Part shown: positions 34,512-44,381 of the stretch, piece by piece
Numbering within the stretch: position 1 is the stretch's first letter
Layout: each line of letters opens with the position of its first letter
Assembly (NCBI GenBank): GCA_964498255.1
Contig: CAZCGW010000008.1
Span: forward strand, 7,088 to 71,087
Source: Fluviibacter sp964498255
Lineage (GTDB): Bacteria > Pseudomonadota > Gammaproteobacteria > Burkholderiales > Rhodocyclaceae
Length of the DNA: 64,000 nucleotides
Reading direction: 5' to 3'
Position numbers and translations under genes: made by a program
Notes under the pieces: model-generated
Databases searched by the model: none
Told to the model about the DNA's origin: nothing
What the model saw: the letters and a program-made list of their open reading frames with translations, nothing else

Positions 34512-35936
34512 TTAGAAGTGCAGTGGACGCTTATCGCATGCCAGTGCTGCTTCGTGAACCACTTCCGACAGCGTTGGGTGGGCATGGCAAATGCGGGCGA
34601 GATCTTCACTCGCTGCACCAAATTCCATAGCCACCACAGCCTCACCAATCAGCTCCGAAGCATTCGGGCCGATGATGTGTACGCCGAGGATACGATCTGT
34701 TTTGGCATCCGCCAGCATCTTGACGAAGCCTTGTGCATTACCGGCACCCAGCGCACGGCCATTGGCCAGGAACGGGATCTTGCCAGCTTTGTAGGCAACG
34801 CCTTCTGCTTTGAGCTGCTGCTCGGTCTTACCCACCCAGGCGATTTCCGGATCGGTGTAGATGACCCAAGGAATGAGATCAAAGTTGATGTGACCCGCCT
34901 GGCCTGCCATGATTTCGGCAACGGCAACGCCTTCTTCCATAGCTTTGTGAGCCAGCATCGGACCACGCACCACATCACCAATTGCCCAAACACCCGGCAG
35001 ATTGGTTTTGCAGTGGCCATCGACTTCAACCATGCCACGCTCGTTGAGCTTGAGGCCAACCTTGTCGGCACCCAGACCCTGCGTGTTCGGGATACGGCCA
35101 ATCGATACTACCAGACGATCGGCATCAAGCTTCTGAGCCTTGCCGTCTTTGTCGGTATAAGCGATCGAAACGCCCTTCTTGCTGACTTTGATGTCACCAA
35201 TCTTGACGCCGAAGTTAAAAGCCAGACCTTGCTTCGTGAAGATCTTCTGGGCTTCTTTGGCAACGTCCGCATCAGCCGCGGCCAGGAAGTCTGGCATGGC
35301 TTCAAGAACAGTTACCTGAGCGCCCAGACGACGCCAGACGCTACCCATTTCGAGACCGATAACACCAGCACCGATCACCGCTAAGGTCTTCGGTACTGCG
35401 CCCATTTCCAGAGCGCCGATGTTGTCACAAACGATTTCATTGCAAACCGGCACGTTTGGCAGGTGGCGTGCAGTCGAGCCCGTTGCAATGATGACTTGCT
35501 TGGCTTCAACCGTTTCTTTGCCTACCTGAACTTGCCAGCCGCCAGCGCCCTGACCCACAAAGCTGCCGTGGCCTGCCAAGAATGTGACCTTGTTCTTTTT
35601 GAACAGGCCAGCAATACCCTGGGTCAGCTGCGTCACGATGTTGGCCTTACGGTCAATCATCTTGGCAACGTCAATCTTTGGCGTGCCAACAGTGATACCT
35701 TGATCGGCAAACGAGTGACCGGCTTCTTCAAACAGGTGCGAGGTATGCAGCAGTGCCTTCGATGGAATACAACCTACGTTCAGGCAAGTACCGCCCAGAC
35801 GTGGCTGACCCTTCGGATCGGCATAAGGATTGGATTCGCAGCAGGCAACCTTGAAACCCAGTTGCGCGGCACGAATAGCGGCCACGTAACCACCGGGGCC
35901 GCCACCAATCACGAGTACGTCAAATTGCTGAGACAT
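34512..35936 (-). CDS. lpd: Dihydrolipoyl dehydrogenase (E3)
   Basis: FAD-dependent dihydrolipoamide dehydrogenase of 474 residues, reoxidising the lipoyl groups of the 2-oxoglutarate dehydrogenase complex and making NADH. FAD motif VIGGGPGGYVAAIRAAQLG is at residues 9-28, the redox disulfide is in GGTCLNVGCIPSKALL, the NAD motif is VIGAGVIGLEMGSVWRRLG, and the C-terminal His-Glu dyad is in CHAHPTLSEVVHE. It is the third E-component gene of the odhA-sucB-lpd series, 15 bases from sucB. Confidence 0.97.
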   Translation of the reverse strand: MSQQFDVLVIGGGPGGYVAAIRAAQLGFKVACCESNPYADPKGQPRLGGTCLNVGCIPSKALLHTSHLFEEAGHSFADQGITVGTPKIDVAKMIDRKANIVTQLTQGIAGLFKKNKVTFLAGHGSFVGQGAGGWQVQVGKETVEAKQVIIATGSTARHLPNVPVCNEIVCDNIGALEMGAVPKTLAVIGAGVIGLEMGSVWRRLGAQVTVLEAMPDFLAAADADVAKEAQKIFTKQGLAFNFGVKIGDIKVSKKGVSIAYTDKDGKAQKLDADRLVVSIGRIPNTQGLGADKVGLKLNERGMVEVDGHCKTNLPGVWAIGDVVRGPMLAHKAMEEGVAVAEIMAGQAGHINFDLIPWVIYTDPEIAWVGKTEQQLKAEGVAYKAGKIPFLANGRALGAGNAQGFVKMLADAKTDRILGVHIIGPNASELIGEAVVAMEFGAASEDLARICHAHPTLSEVVHEAALACDKRPLHF

Positions 35937-35951
35937 CGTGATGTTCCTTTC

Positions 35952-37139
35952 TTAGACGCCGAGCAGGAGGCGTGATGGATCTTCCAGCGCTTCCTTCATG
36001 GTGACCAGGCCCAGAACTGCTTCGCGGCCGTCGATGATGCGGTGATCGTACGACATGGCGAGGTAGTTGATCGGACGAACCACCACTTGGCCGTTTTCGA
36101 CAACGGCGCGATCCTTCGTTGCATGAATGCCGAGGATGGCTGATTGTGGTGGGTTGATGATCGGGGTCGACAGCATCGAACCGAAAATACCGCCATTCGA
36201 GATAGAGAACGTACCACCCGACAGCTCTTCCATGGTGATCTTACCGTCTTTGGCCTTCACACCGAATTCAGCGATCTGCTTTTCGATTTCAGCAATGCTC
36301 AGCTGATCGGCATTACGGATGATTGGCACAACCAGACCACGTGGCGAACCAACGGCAATACCGATGTCGATGAAGCCGTGGTAAACGATGTCGTTACCAT
36401 CGACAGAGGCGTTCAGGATCGGGAACTTTTGCAGGGCGGCACAAGCAGCCTTAACGAAGAAGCCCATGAAGCCCAGGCGGACGCCGTGTGTCTTTTCAAA
36501 CTTTTCACCGTACTGTTTACGCAGTGCCATGATCGGTGCCATGTTCACTTCGTTGAACGTAGTCAGGATTGCATTTTCGTTCTTCGACTGCAGCAGACGC
36601 TCGGCGATACGAGCACGCAGACGCGACATCGGTACACGTTGCTCAGAACGGTCACCCAGTGCAACCGGTGCAGCAGCGGCAGCCTTCGGCTGAGCAGCAA
36701 CTGCGTCTTCTTTCGAAACACGACCACCACGACCCGTGCCAGCAACGTCACCCGCTGCAATACCCTTTTCTTCCAGGATCTTGCGAGCAGCTGGGCTAGC
36801 GGTACCGGCAGGTGCAGCAGCGGCAGCAGCCGGAGCGGCGGCTGGGGCTGGCGCAGCAGCTGGAGCGGCTGCAGCAGGTGCCGGAGCCGATGCTGTAGCA
36901 GCGGTATCGATCTGAGCGATCACTTCACCCGAAACAACCGTGTCGCCATTGCCTTTGATCAGCTTGACGATTACACCGCCATCCGGCGCGGGCAATTCCA
37001 GCACAACCTTATCGGTTTCGATATCGATGAGATTCTCATCGCGGGAAACGGCTTCGCCTTCTTTCTTGTGCCAGGAAACCAGGGTTGCCTCGGCGACCGA
37101 TTCAGACAGTTGCGGGACTTTGACGTCGATAATTGCCAT
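35952..37139 (-). CDS. sucB: Dihydrolipoyl succinyltransferase (E2o)
   Basis: E2 component of the 2-oxoglutarate dehydrogenase complex, 395 residues. ATG 37139 follows GGAGA; a longer frame to 37151 is less likely. The lipoyl domain (about 1-78) has the lipoylated lysine in IDIETDKVVLE. An Ala/Pro-rich swinging linker of about 40 residues follows, then the E1/E3-binding domain (ASPAARKILEEKGI). The catalytic domain ends with the active-site SYDHRIIDGREAV. Succinyl specificity is inferred from the odhA neighbour and gltA context. Confidence 0.96.
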   Translation of the reverse strand: MAIIDVKVPQLSESVAEATLVSWHKKEGEAVSRDENLIDIETDKVVLELPAPDGGVIVKLIKGNGDTVVSGEVIAQIDTAATASAPAPAAAAPAAAPAPAAAPAAAAAAPAGTASPAARKILEEKGIAAGDVAGTGRGGRVSKEDAVAAQPKAAAAAPVALGDRSEQRVPMSRLRARIAERLLQSKNENAILTTFNEVNMAPIMALRKQYGEKFEKTHGVRLGFMGFFVKAACAALQKFPILNASVDGNDIVYHGFIDIGIAVGSPRGLVVPIIRNADQLSIAEIEKQIAEFGVKAKDGKITMEELSGGTFSISNGGIFGSMLSTPIINPPQSAILGIHATKDRAVVENGQVVVRPINYLAMSYDHRIIDGREAVLGLVTMKEALEDPSRLLLGV

Positions 37140-37166
37140 TGTTCTCTCCACGGACTCTTATGGTTT

Positions 37167-40001
37167 TTAATACTCGATCTTGCCCAGTGCGGACTCGATC
37201 AAAGTTTTGTGTTGCTCGTTGTGCTTGGCCAGATAGCCCACGGCTGGCGATGCAGCTGCCGGACGCGACACGAGGAGCAGGTTCTGTTTCGGACCCATCG
37301 AACGGGCCAGGTGCTGACGGGAAGCAAACCAGTACCAGAAACCCTGGTTACGCGGCTCTTCCTGACACCAGACGATTTCGGTGGCCTTCGGGAACTTCGC
37401 TAGTTCATTCTTGAATGACTCTTCAGGGAACGGATAGAGCTGCTCAATGCGCACGATGGCGATATGATCCAGCTTCTGTTCACGGCGGGCATTCAGCAGA
37501 TCGTAGTACACCTTACCAGAACACAGGATAACGCGCGTTACCTTGGCCGCATTCAGGTTGTCTACTTCACCGATCACGCGCTGGAACTCGCCCTTGGACA
37601 AATCGTCCAGTGTGCAGCTGGCATCTTTGTTACGGAGCAGCGACTTCGGCGACATGATCACCAAAGGCTTGCGCTGTTTACGAACCATCTGACGACGCAG
37701 CACGTGATAGATCTGGCTGGCATTGGATGGCACGCAGACTTCCATGTTCATTTCAGCACAGAGCTGAATGAAACGCTCTGGACGTGCCGATGAGTGCTCT
37801 GGGCCCTGACCTTCGTAGCCGTGTGGCAGCAGCATGACAAGACCACAGCCACGCCCCCACTTGGTTTCACCCGAAGCGATGAACTGGTCAACAACGACTT
37901 GAGCGCCGTTAACGAAGTCACCAAACTGGGCTTCCCAGACTACCAGCTGGTTTGGCTCTGCAGTCGCATAACCATACTCAAAGGCCAGTACAGATTCTTC
38001 CGACAATACCGATTCATAACACTGGAATGAACCTTGTTCGGCTTGCAGGTGTGCAAGTGGCTGATAGCTACCAACATCCCAGCTCGTGCGGTTCTGATCA
38101 TGCAAGGTGGCGTGACGGTGGAAGAAAGTACCACGACCAACGTCTTCACCCGAGATACGCACTCCGTAACCTTCGGCCAGCAGCGTTGCATAGGCCAGGT
38201 TTTCACCCATACCCCAGTCAACCGGCAGCTTGCCTTCGGCCATAGAACGACGGTCTTCAATGATCTTCTTAACGCGTGAGTGCGGCGTAAAGCCTTCTGG
38301 CAGATCAGCCAGTTTCAGACCCAGACGCTTCAGTTCCTTGGCAGGAACCTTGGTGTTAGCTGTTTCAATGTATTGCTTGGTCGCGAAAGGACGCCAATCT
38401 TGTGCGTTCTTACGCTTGTAGTCCGAAATAACTGGGTTGTGCAACAACTCGCCACGATCAAGATGTTCGCGGAAGCTCTTGATGATGGCATCCGGCGCAT
38501 CGGCCGCAACGACGCCGGCTGCGACCAGTTGATCTGCGTAAACTTTACGCGTACCAGGGTGGGCTTGCACCTTCTTGTACATGAGCGGTTGGGTAACCAT
38601 CGGCTCATCTTGCTCGTTGTGACCCAGCTTACGGAAACAGAAGATATCGATGACGACATCTTTCTTGAAGGTCTGACGATATTCCACGGCCAGGCGTGTC
38701 ACCATCGCCACAGCTTCGGCATCATCAGCGTTGACGTGGAAGATTGGCGAGTCGGACATCTTGAAGATGTCGGTACAGTAGAAGCCCGAGCGGTAGTCAC
38801 GTGGATCTGATGTAGTGAAACCGATCTGGTTGTTCACCACGATATGGATCGTACCGCCTGTGCCGTAACCGCGGGTTTGCGCAAAGTTAAGCATTTCCTG
38901 GTTACAACCCTGACCGATCACAGCGGCATCACCATGAATCAGCACAGGAATAATTTCTTTCTTGCCCTCTTCGCCGATGCGGAACTGGCGTGCAAAGACC
39001 GAACCTTCAACCACCGGGTTCACGATTTCCAGGTGCGATGGGTTAAATGCCAATGTCAGGTGAACCGGGCCACCAGGCGTACCCACGTCTGAGGAGTAAC
39101 CCATGTGGTACTTCACATCGCCAGAACCCAGATCAACCTTCTTCTTGCCTTCAAATTCGGCAAAAAGGACTGATGGTGGTTTACCCAGCGTATTGACCAG
39201 AACGTTCAGACGGCCACGGTGGGCCATGCCGATAACGATTTCTTTGGCGCCCATGTTGCCGGAGACACGAATCAGCTCGTCCATCGACAGAATCAATGCT
39301 TCGCCGCCTTCGAGGGAGAAACGCTTCTGGCCGACGTAACGGGTGTGCAGATAACGCTCCAGGGTTTCAGCAGCCGTCAGGCGCTCCAGGAAGCGTTTCT
39401 TTTCTTCTGCCGAATATGCAGCCTGACCACGATTAGGTTCAATACGTGCCTGTAGCCATTTCTTCTCTTCATAAGAAGTCATGTACATGTATTCAACACC
39501 CACATGGTGACAGTATGTCTGCTTCAAGGCGTCGATGATTTGGTTGAGAGGCGCAGTTTGACTCGAACCCACTTTGAAATCACCGGTGTCAAAGCTACGC
39601 GACATGTCTGCATCGGTCAGACCATAGGTCTTAGGATCCAGGTCAGCCACCATCGGACGTGTATCACGCTTGAGTGGATCCAGCTCAGCACGCTGATGAC
39701 CGCTAAATCGGTACGCATTAATCAGTTGCTCGACAGCCATGCTCTTTTGTACGTCACCACCAGCGGCAGATGCCGTAGGACGGAAGCCACCGTTTCTTCC
39801 CAATGCCTCAAATGCAGCGATCACAGGCGCATGCGCAACATCGCGTGCTACAGCACCTGGCTGACGCGCCAGATCCGAGAAATACTGATTCCAGGATTCT
39901 GGTACTGAAGCGGCATCTTCCAGCCAGGCTTCGTACAGTTCTTCCACGAACGGGGCATTGCCACCGAACAGGTAGGTGCTCCCGAATTTTTCCTTCATCA
40001 T
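37167..40001 (-). CDS. sucA: 2-oxoglutarate dehydrogenase E1 component
   Basis: Thiamine-diphosphate-dependent E1 of about 944 residues, decarboxylating 2-oxoglutarate in the TCA cycle. The N-terminus (KEKFGSTYLFGGNAPFVEELYEAWLED) is the typical OdhA start. Characteristic segments are GMAHRGRLNVLVN, the ThDP-Mg region FRKLGHNEQDEPMVTQPLMYK, HSSARPERFIQLCAEMN and the transketolase C-domain EEPRNQGFWYWF. ATG 40001 is chosen over a GTG at 40010 because GGTGA precedes it. It begins the odhA-sucB-lpd unit, 180 bases downstream of gltA. Confidence 0.97.
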   Translation of the reverse strand: MMKEKFGSTYLFGGNAPFVEELYEAWLEDAASVPESWNQYFSDLARQPGAVARDVAHAPVIAAFEALGRNGGFRPTASAAGGDVQKSMAVEQLINAYRFSGHQRAELDPLKRDTRPMVADLDPKTYGLTDADMSRSFDTGDFKVGSSQTAPLNQIIDALKQTYCHHVGVEYMYMTSYEEKKWLQARIEPNRGQAAYSAEEKKRFLERLTAAETLERYLHTRYVGQKRFSLEGGEALILSMDELIRVSGNMGAKEIVIGMAHRGRLNVLVNTLGKPPSVLFAEFEGKKKVDLGSGDVKYHMGYSSDVGTPGGPVHLTLAFNPSHLEIVNPVVEGSVFARQFRIGEEGKKEIIPVLIHGDAAVIGQGCNQEMLNFAQTRGYGTGGTIHIVVNNQIGFTTSDPRDYRSGFYCTDIFKMSDSPIFHVNADDAEAVAMVTRLAVEYRQTFKKDVVIDIFCFRKLGHNEQDEPMVTQPLMYKKVQAHPGTRKVYADQLVAAGVVAADAPDAIIKSFREHLDRGELLHNPVISDYKRKNAQDWRPFATKQYIETANTKVPAKELKRLGLKLADLPEGFTPHSRVKKIIEDRRSMAEGKLPVDWGMGENLAYATLLAEGYGVRISGEDVGRGTFFHRHATLHDQNRTSWDVGSYQPLAHLQAEQGSFQCYESVLSEESVLAFEYGYATAEPNQLVVWEAQFGDFVNGAQVVVDQFIASGETKWGRGCGLVMLLPHGYEGQGPEHSSARPERFIQLCAEMNMEVCVPSNASQIYHVLRRQMVRKQRKPLVIMSPKSLLRNKDASCTLDDLSKGEFQRVIGEVDNLNAAKVTRVILCSGKVYYDLLNARREQKLDHIAIVRIEQLYPFPEESFKNELAKFPKATEIVWCQEEPRNQGFWYWFASRQHLARSMGPKQNLLLVSRPAAASPAVGYLAKHNEQHKTLIESALGKIEY

Positions 40002-40036
40002 ATTTGTCACCGTTTTCGGTTGATCTTATAGTTTCT

Positions 40037-40053
40037 GGGAACCTTTGGTTCCC
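40037..40053. repeat. Hairpin in the sucA upstream region
   Basis: GGGAACC-TTT-GGTTCCC, with the same arms as the terminator at 34464-34499 but without a T-run. It lies 36 bases upstream of the sucA start on the leader side. Confidence 0.5.
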
Positions 40054-40131
40054 GTCCCCTGGTGTGTTGACTACTCAACGACTTTATTCATTCAAGGCAT
40101 TTGCTGCAGATGCACACGCCTCTGAGTGTGG

Positions 40132-40154
40132 AAAAGGGCGGCAGCGCCGCCCCT
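40132..40154 (-). terminator. Intrinsic terminator after gltA
   Basis: On the minus strand GGGGCGGC-GCT-GCCGCCC is followed by TTTTC, 27-49 bases beyond the gltA stop. It would partly separate gltA from the sucA unit. Confidence 0.8.
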
Positions 40155-40180
40155 TCCGGAGTTTGTATCAGACGATCTGA

Positions 40181-41476
40181 TTAACCACGCTTATCAAGCG
40201 AAGTCACGTCACGACGGGCTGCACCAATGTACAGCTGACGTGGACGACCGATCTTGTATTCTGGATCGGTAATCATTTCTTCCCACTGTGTCATCCAGCC
40301 GACCGTACGAGCCAGCGCGAAGATGCAGGTGAACATATCTGTTGGAATGCCCAGCGCCTTTTGTACGATGCCCGAGTAGAAATCGACGTTCGGGTAGAGT
40401 TTCTTCTCAACGAAGTAAGGATCTTCCAGAGCGATTTTTTCCAGTTCCATGGCGAGCTTGAATAGGCGGTCGTTTTCCAGGCCCATTTCTGTCAGCACGT
40501 CATAACAAACCTTACGCATCAATTTGGCGCGTGGGTCGAAGTTCTTGTACACGCGGTGACCAAAGCCCATCAGCTTGAAGCTGTCGTTCTTGTCCTTGGC
40601 ACGGGCAATGAACTCAGGCACGCGCGAAACGTCACCTATTTCTTCAAGCATGTTCAGGCAAGCCTCATTGGCGCCGCCGTGTGCTGGGCCCCATAGACAG
40701 GCAATACCGGCTGCCATGGTCGCAAACGGGTTAGCGCCCGACGAACCGGCCAGACGGACGGTTGAAGTCGATGCGTTTTGCTCGTGATCAGCGTGCAGCG
40801 TGAAGATGATGTCCAAGGCACGAACCAGAACAGGATTCGGCTTGTACTCTTCACACGGGGTGCCGAACATCATTTGCATGAAGTTCGCGGTGTAATCCAG
40901 ATCGTTGCGTGGGTACATGAACGGCTGGCCGATCGAGTACTTGTAGGTCATGGCAACAATCGTTGGCATCTTGGCGATGATGCGATTGAACGCAACGCTA
41001 CGCACTTCTGGCTTCGAATAATCTTCACCGTGGTGATAGAAAGCCGACAAAGCACCAATTACACCCACCATAACGGCCATCGGGTGCGCATCACGACGGA
41101 AACCATTAAAGAAACGGGTAATCTGATCATGAACCATGGTGTGGTTCTTGATGGTATCTTCGAAGTTAACTTTTTGCTTCTTGTTCGGCAGTTCGCCATT
41201 CTTCAGCAGATAAGCCACTTCCAGGAAGTTGCACTGCTCGGCCAGTTGCTCGATCGGGAAACCGCGATAGAGCAATTCGCCCTTATCGCCATCGATATAA
41301 GTGACTTTCGACTGGCAGCTGGCCGTCGAAAGAAAACCGGAATCATAAGTAAACAGACCGGTCTTGCCACCCAGTGAACGGATGTCAATAACGTCGTTAC
41401 CATGTGTACCGACCATGATCGGAAAATCAACGGCTTCCTGACCTGCAATCTGGAGTGTAGCTTTACGTTCGCTCAT
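40181..41476 (-). CDS. gltA: Citrate synthase, type II
   Basis: Citrate synthase of 431 residues, condensing oxaloacetate and acetyl-CoA. ATG 41476 (MSERKATLQIAGQEAVDFPI) fits the Gram-negative hexameric class; the longer open frame upstream has no family match. The catalytic region includes LHADHEQNASTSTVRLAGSSGANPFA, GPAHGGANEACLNML, MGFGHRVYKNFDPRA and the aspartate region VDFYSG. It lies between sdhE and the 2-oxoglutarate dehydrogenase genes and is probably cotranscribed with sdh. Confidence 0.97.
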   Translation of the reverse strand: MSERKATLQIAGQEAVDFPIMVGTHGNDVIDIRSLGGKTGLFTYDSGFLSTASCQSKVTYIDGDKGELLYRGFPIEQLAEQCNFLEVAYLLKNGELPNKKQKVNFEDTIKNHTMVHDQITRFFNGFRRDAHPMAVMVGVIGALSAFYHHGEDYSKPEVRSVAFNRIIAKMPTIVAMTYKYSIGQPFMYPRNDLDYTANFMQMMFGTPCEEYKPNPVLVRALDIIFTLHADHEQNASTSTVRLAGSSGANPFATMAAGIACLWGPAHGGANEACLNMLEEIGDVSRVPEFIARAKDKNDSFKLMGFGHRVYKNFDPRAKLMRKVCYDVLTEMGLENDRLFKLAMELEKIALEDPYFVEKKLYPNVDFYSGIVQKALGIPTDMFTCIFALARTVGWMTQWEEMITDPEYKIGRPRQLYIGAARRDVTSLDKRG

Positions 41477-41594
41477 TTGAATCGTCCCAAAAATATGAGG
41501 TGATAGACAGTGACACGTGATGGTCGATACAACTTGTAATTCGTTTTTGCCATAACGTTGGCAGCATATCGCCAACGTAAACGGCGAGCCTTAC

Positions 41595-41837
41595 TCAGTG
41601 CTTACGGATGGCCGCAATAACATCGATTTCCGCAGGATCTTCTGCATCAACCTTGCCACTGATCAGCGCCCAGAGGTCATGGTCTTCCATGGCCACCAGA
41701 TCCACAAAGGTTTTTACCTGTGCTTCCGTCAACTGATTAAAGCCATTGTCGAGAAAACGGCCAAGTACGATATCCAGCTCAAGCAAAGCGCGACGCGTAC
41801 AGTGCCAGCGCAGTTTGTTGAGTTCATGAAGTTCCAT
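41595..41837 (-). CDS. sdhE: Succinate dehydrogenase FAD assembly factor
   Basis: SdhE (YgfY/CptB) of 80 residues, needed for covalent flavin attachment to SdhA. The conserved RGxxE-like surface appears as CTRRALLELDIVLGRFL near residues 13-29, and the rest (LTEAQVKTFVDLVAMEDHDLWALISG) is the typical five-helix fold. It sits directly after sdhB (30-base gap), matching its role. Confidence 0.95.
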   Translation of the reverse strand: MELHELNKLRWHCTRRALLELDIVLGRFLDNGFNQLTEAQVKTFVDLVAMEDHDLWALISGKVDAEDPAEIDVIAAIRKH

Positions 41838-41867
41838 ACCCAGCCGTTTCCCTATTCGACGGTGCGC

Positions 41868-42578
41868 TTATACGGCGCGACGTACCATCATGTCTTTAAT
41901 CTTGCCGATGGCCTTCGTTGGGTTCAGACCCTTCGGACAGACATCAACACAGTTCATGATGGTGTGACAACGGAACAGACGATAAGGATCGTCCAGGTTA
42001 TCCAGTCGCTCGTTCGTTGCCTGATCACGCGTGTCGGCGATAAAGCGGTAAGCCGCCAGTAGGCCAGCAGGACCAACGAACTTGTCCGGGTTCCACCAGA
42101 ACGACGGACAGGAGGTCGAGCAGCAGGCGCACAGAATGCACTCGTACAGACCGTTCAGCTCTTCACGATCTTCCGGCGATTGCAGACGCTCACGCTCTGG
42201 CGCTGGGTCGTTGTTGATCAGATAAGGTTTGATCGAGTGGTACTGCTTGAAGAACTGGGTCATGTCGACGATCAGATCGCGCACAACCGGCAGACCAGGC
42301 AGTGGACGCAGGACGATTGGCTGCTTGAGGCTATCCACGTCGGTCAGACAGGCCAGGCCATTCTTACCGTTGATGTTCATGGCATCGGAGCCACAAACGC
42401 CTTCGCGGCACGAACGGCGGAAGGAGATCAGATCGTCCTTGGCCTTCAGTTTCACCAGCGCATCCAGCAGCTTCTTGTCGCTAGGCTCCAGTTCAACCGA
42501 AATATCCTGCATATAGGGCGCATCGTCCTTGTCCGGATCGTAGCGGTACACCTTGAAATGCACAGTACGCATAGTCAT
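41868..42578 (-). CDS. sdhB: Succinate dehydrogenase iron-sulfur subunit
   Basis: SdhB of 236 residues, carrying electrons from SdhA flavin to ubiquinone. The [2Fe-2S] ligands are in RSCREGVCGSDAMNINGKNGLAC, and the [4Fe-4S] and [3Fe-4S] ligands in CILCACCSTSCPS and CHTIMNCVDVCPKGLNP. A good GGAGG site precedes ATG 42578, with a second in-frame ATG two codons later. It follows sdhA by 16 bases. Confidence 0.97.
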   Translation of the reverse strand: MTMRTVHFKVYRYDPDKDDAPYMQDISVELEPSDKKLLDALVKLKAKDDLISFRRSCREGVCGSDAMNINGKNGLACLTDVDSLKQPIVLRPLPGLPVVRDLIVDMTQFFKQYHSIKPYLINNDPAPERERLQSPEDREELNGLYECILCACCSTSCPSFWWNPDKFVGPAGLLAAYRFIADTRDQATNERLDNLDDPYRLFRCHTIMNCVDVCPKGLNPTKAIGKIKDMMVRRAV

Positions 42579-42594
42579 GTTTCTATCCTCCGGA

Positions 42595-44379
42595 TTAGTA
42601 GGTACGCGTCTTCAGCTCAACCGACGGGGCTGTCAGCGGCGTTAGATTCACAGGCTTGTACTCGATGTGGTTATCACTACCGAACCACAGGGTGTGCTTG
42701 AGCCAATTTGGATCATCACGGCCGTTCGGATGTTCCGGAGTATCCGGTGCATCGTCACGCACGTGGGCGCCGCGAGATTCCTTGCGGTTCTCAGCAGAAA
42801 TCATGGTGGCTTTGGCAACTTCAATCAGGTTTTCCAGCTCAAGGGCTTCGACACGTGCGGTGTTGAACACCATCGACTTGTCCTTGATGCCAACCTTTTT
42901 GACACGCTCAGCCACTTCCAGGATCTCTTTGACGCCCTGCTTCATGTCCTCGCCAAAACGGAATACACCTGCGTTGAGCTGCATGATACGTTGCATAGCG
43001 GCACGAACTTCGAACATGCTTTCGCCATTTTCCTGCGTATCAATCCGTTTAACACGTGCCATCGATGCCGCAGCAGCATTATCTGGCAGCGGGCGCAGTG
43101 GCAAACCATTCTTGATCGCTTCAACCACCGATTCACCCGCCGACTTACCAAAGACAAGCAGATCCAGCAGCGAATTGGTGCCCAGGCGGTTAGCGCCGTG
43201 CACCGAAGCACAGGCACACTCACCCGCAGCGTAAAAACCCGTAACCGGCGTGCTTGGATTGCCGTTTTGCGGCACAACCACTTCACCACGATAGTTGGTC
43301 GGGATACCACCCATCTGGTAGTGACAGGTTGGCACCACCGGAATCGGGGTCTGGATCGGATCCACACCGGCAAATTCGATCGCGATCTCTCGGATGCCCG
43401 GCAGACGCTTCATGATGGTCTCAGGCGGCAGGTGGGTAATGTCGAGCAGGACATAGTCCTTGTTCGTGCCGCAACCACGGCCTTCCTTGATTTCAGTAGC
43501 CATGGCACGCGAAACGATGTCACGCGAAGCCAGATCCTTCAGGTTCGGGGCATAACGTTCCATGAAACGTTCGCCATCGGCGTTGCGAAGGATTCCGCCT
43601 TCACCGCGCACACCTTCGGTAATCAGCACACCCGCACCGGCAACGCCAGTCGGGTGGAATTGCCAGAATTCCATGTCTTCCAGCGGGATACCGGCACGAA
43701 CGGCCATACCCAGGCCATCACCGGTATTGATGAAGGCATTGGTCGACGAGGCATAGATACGACCGGCACCGCCGGTTGCAAAAATCACGGCCTTGGCATG
43801 GAAAATCGAGACTTCACCGGTTTCCATATCCAACGCGGTCACACCGATCACGGCACCCGAGTCATCACGAATCAGATCCAGCGCCATCCACTCAACGAAG
43901 AACTGGGTGTTGGCGCGAACGTTACGCTGATACATGGCGTGCAGCATGGCGTGACCGGTACGGTCAGCAGCAGCACACGAACGGTTTACCGGTTTTTCAC
44001 CGAAGTTCTGTGAGTGGCCGCCGAACGGACGCTGATAGATCTTACCGTTGTCCAGGCGATCAAACGGCATGCCGTAGTGTTCAAGTTCGACCACGCATTC
44101 GGTGGCTTTACGCACCATGAATTCGATAGCGTCCTGGTCACCCAACCAGTCCGAACCCTTGACGGTATCGTACATGTGCCACATCCAGTGGTCTTCATTC
44201 ACGTTACCCAGTGGTGCAGCAACACCACCCTGCGCCGCTACGGTATGCGAACGGGTCGGGAATACTTTCGTAAGAACGGCAGTCTTCAGACCCGCTTCGG
44301 CGACCTGAAGGGCAGCGCGCAGGCCAGAACCACCAGCGCCAACGATTACTACATCATACTTATGAACGGGGATGCTCAT
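42595..44379 (-). CDS. sdhA: Succinate dehydrogenase flavoprotein subunit
   Basis: SdhA of 594 residues, oxidising succinate to fumarate with covalent FAD. ATG 44379 (MSIPVHKYDVVIVGAGGSG) has GGAG upstream. The flavin-linked histidine is in PTRSHTVAAQGGVAA, and other active-site elements are in QFHPTGVAGAGVLITEGVRGEGG (catalytic region) and CHYQMGGIPTNYRGE. Membrane-peripheral, held by SdhCD. Confidence 0.97.
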   Translation of the reverse strand: MSIPVHKYDVVIVGAGGSGLRAALQVAEAGLKTAVLTKVFPTRSHTVAAQGGVAAPLGNVNEDHWMWHMYDTVKGSDWLGDQDAIEFMVRKATECVVELEHYGMPFDRLDNGKIYQRPFGGHSQNFGEKPVNRSCAAADRTGHAMLHAMYQRNVRANTQFFVEWMALDLIRDDSGAVIGVTALDMETGEVSIFHAKAVIFATGGAGRIYASSTNAFINTGDGLGMAVRAGIPLEDMEFWQFHPTGVAGAGVLITEGVRGEGGILRNADGERFMERYAPNLKDLASRDIVSRAMATEIKEGRGCGTNKDYVLLDITHLPPETIMKRLPGIREIAIEFAGVDPIQTPIPVVPTCHYQMGGIPTNYRGEVVVPQNGNPSTPVTGFYAAGECACASVHGANRLGTNSLLDLLVFGKSAGESVVEAIKNGLPLRPLPDNAAAASMARVKRIDTQENGESMFEVRAAMQRIMQLNAGVFRFGEDMKQGVKEILEVAERVKKVGIKDKSMVFNTARVEALELENLIEVAKATMISAENRKESRGAHVRDDAPDTPEHPNGRDDPNWLKHTLWFGSDNHIEYKPVNLTPLTAPSVELKTRTY

Positions 44380-44381
44380 CT

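Noticed and set aside
36144..37403. 419-codon open frame antisense to sucB
   Set aside because: Low-complexity Ser/Cys/Arg product comes from the Ala/Pro linker of sucB read backwards.
42667..44013. Long 448-codon open frame antisense to sdhA
   Set aside because: It mirrors the codon bias of sdhA, has no family-like sequence, no ribosome site and no independent context.
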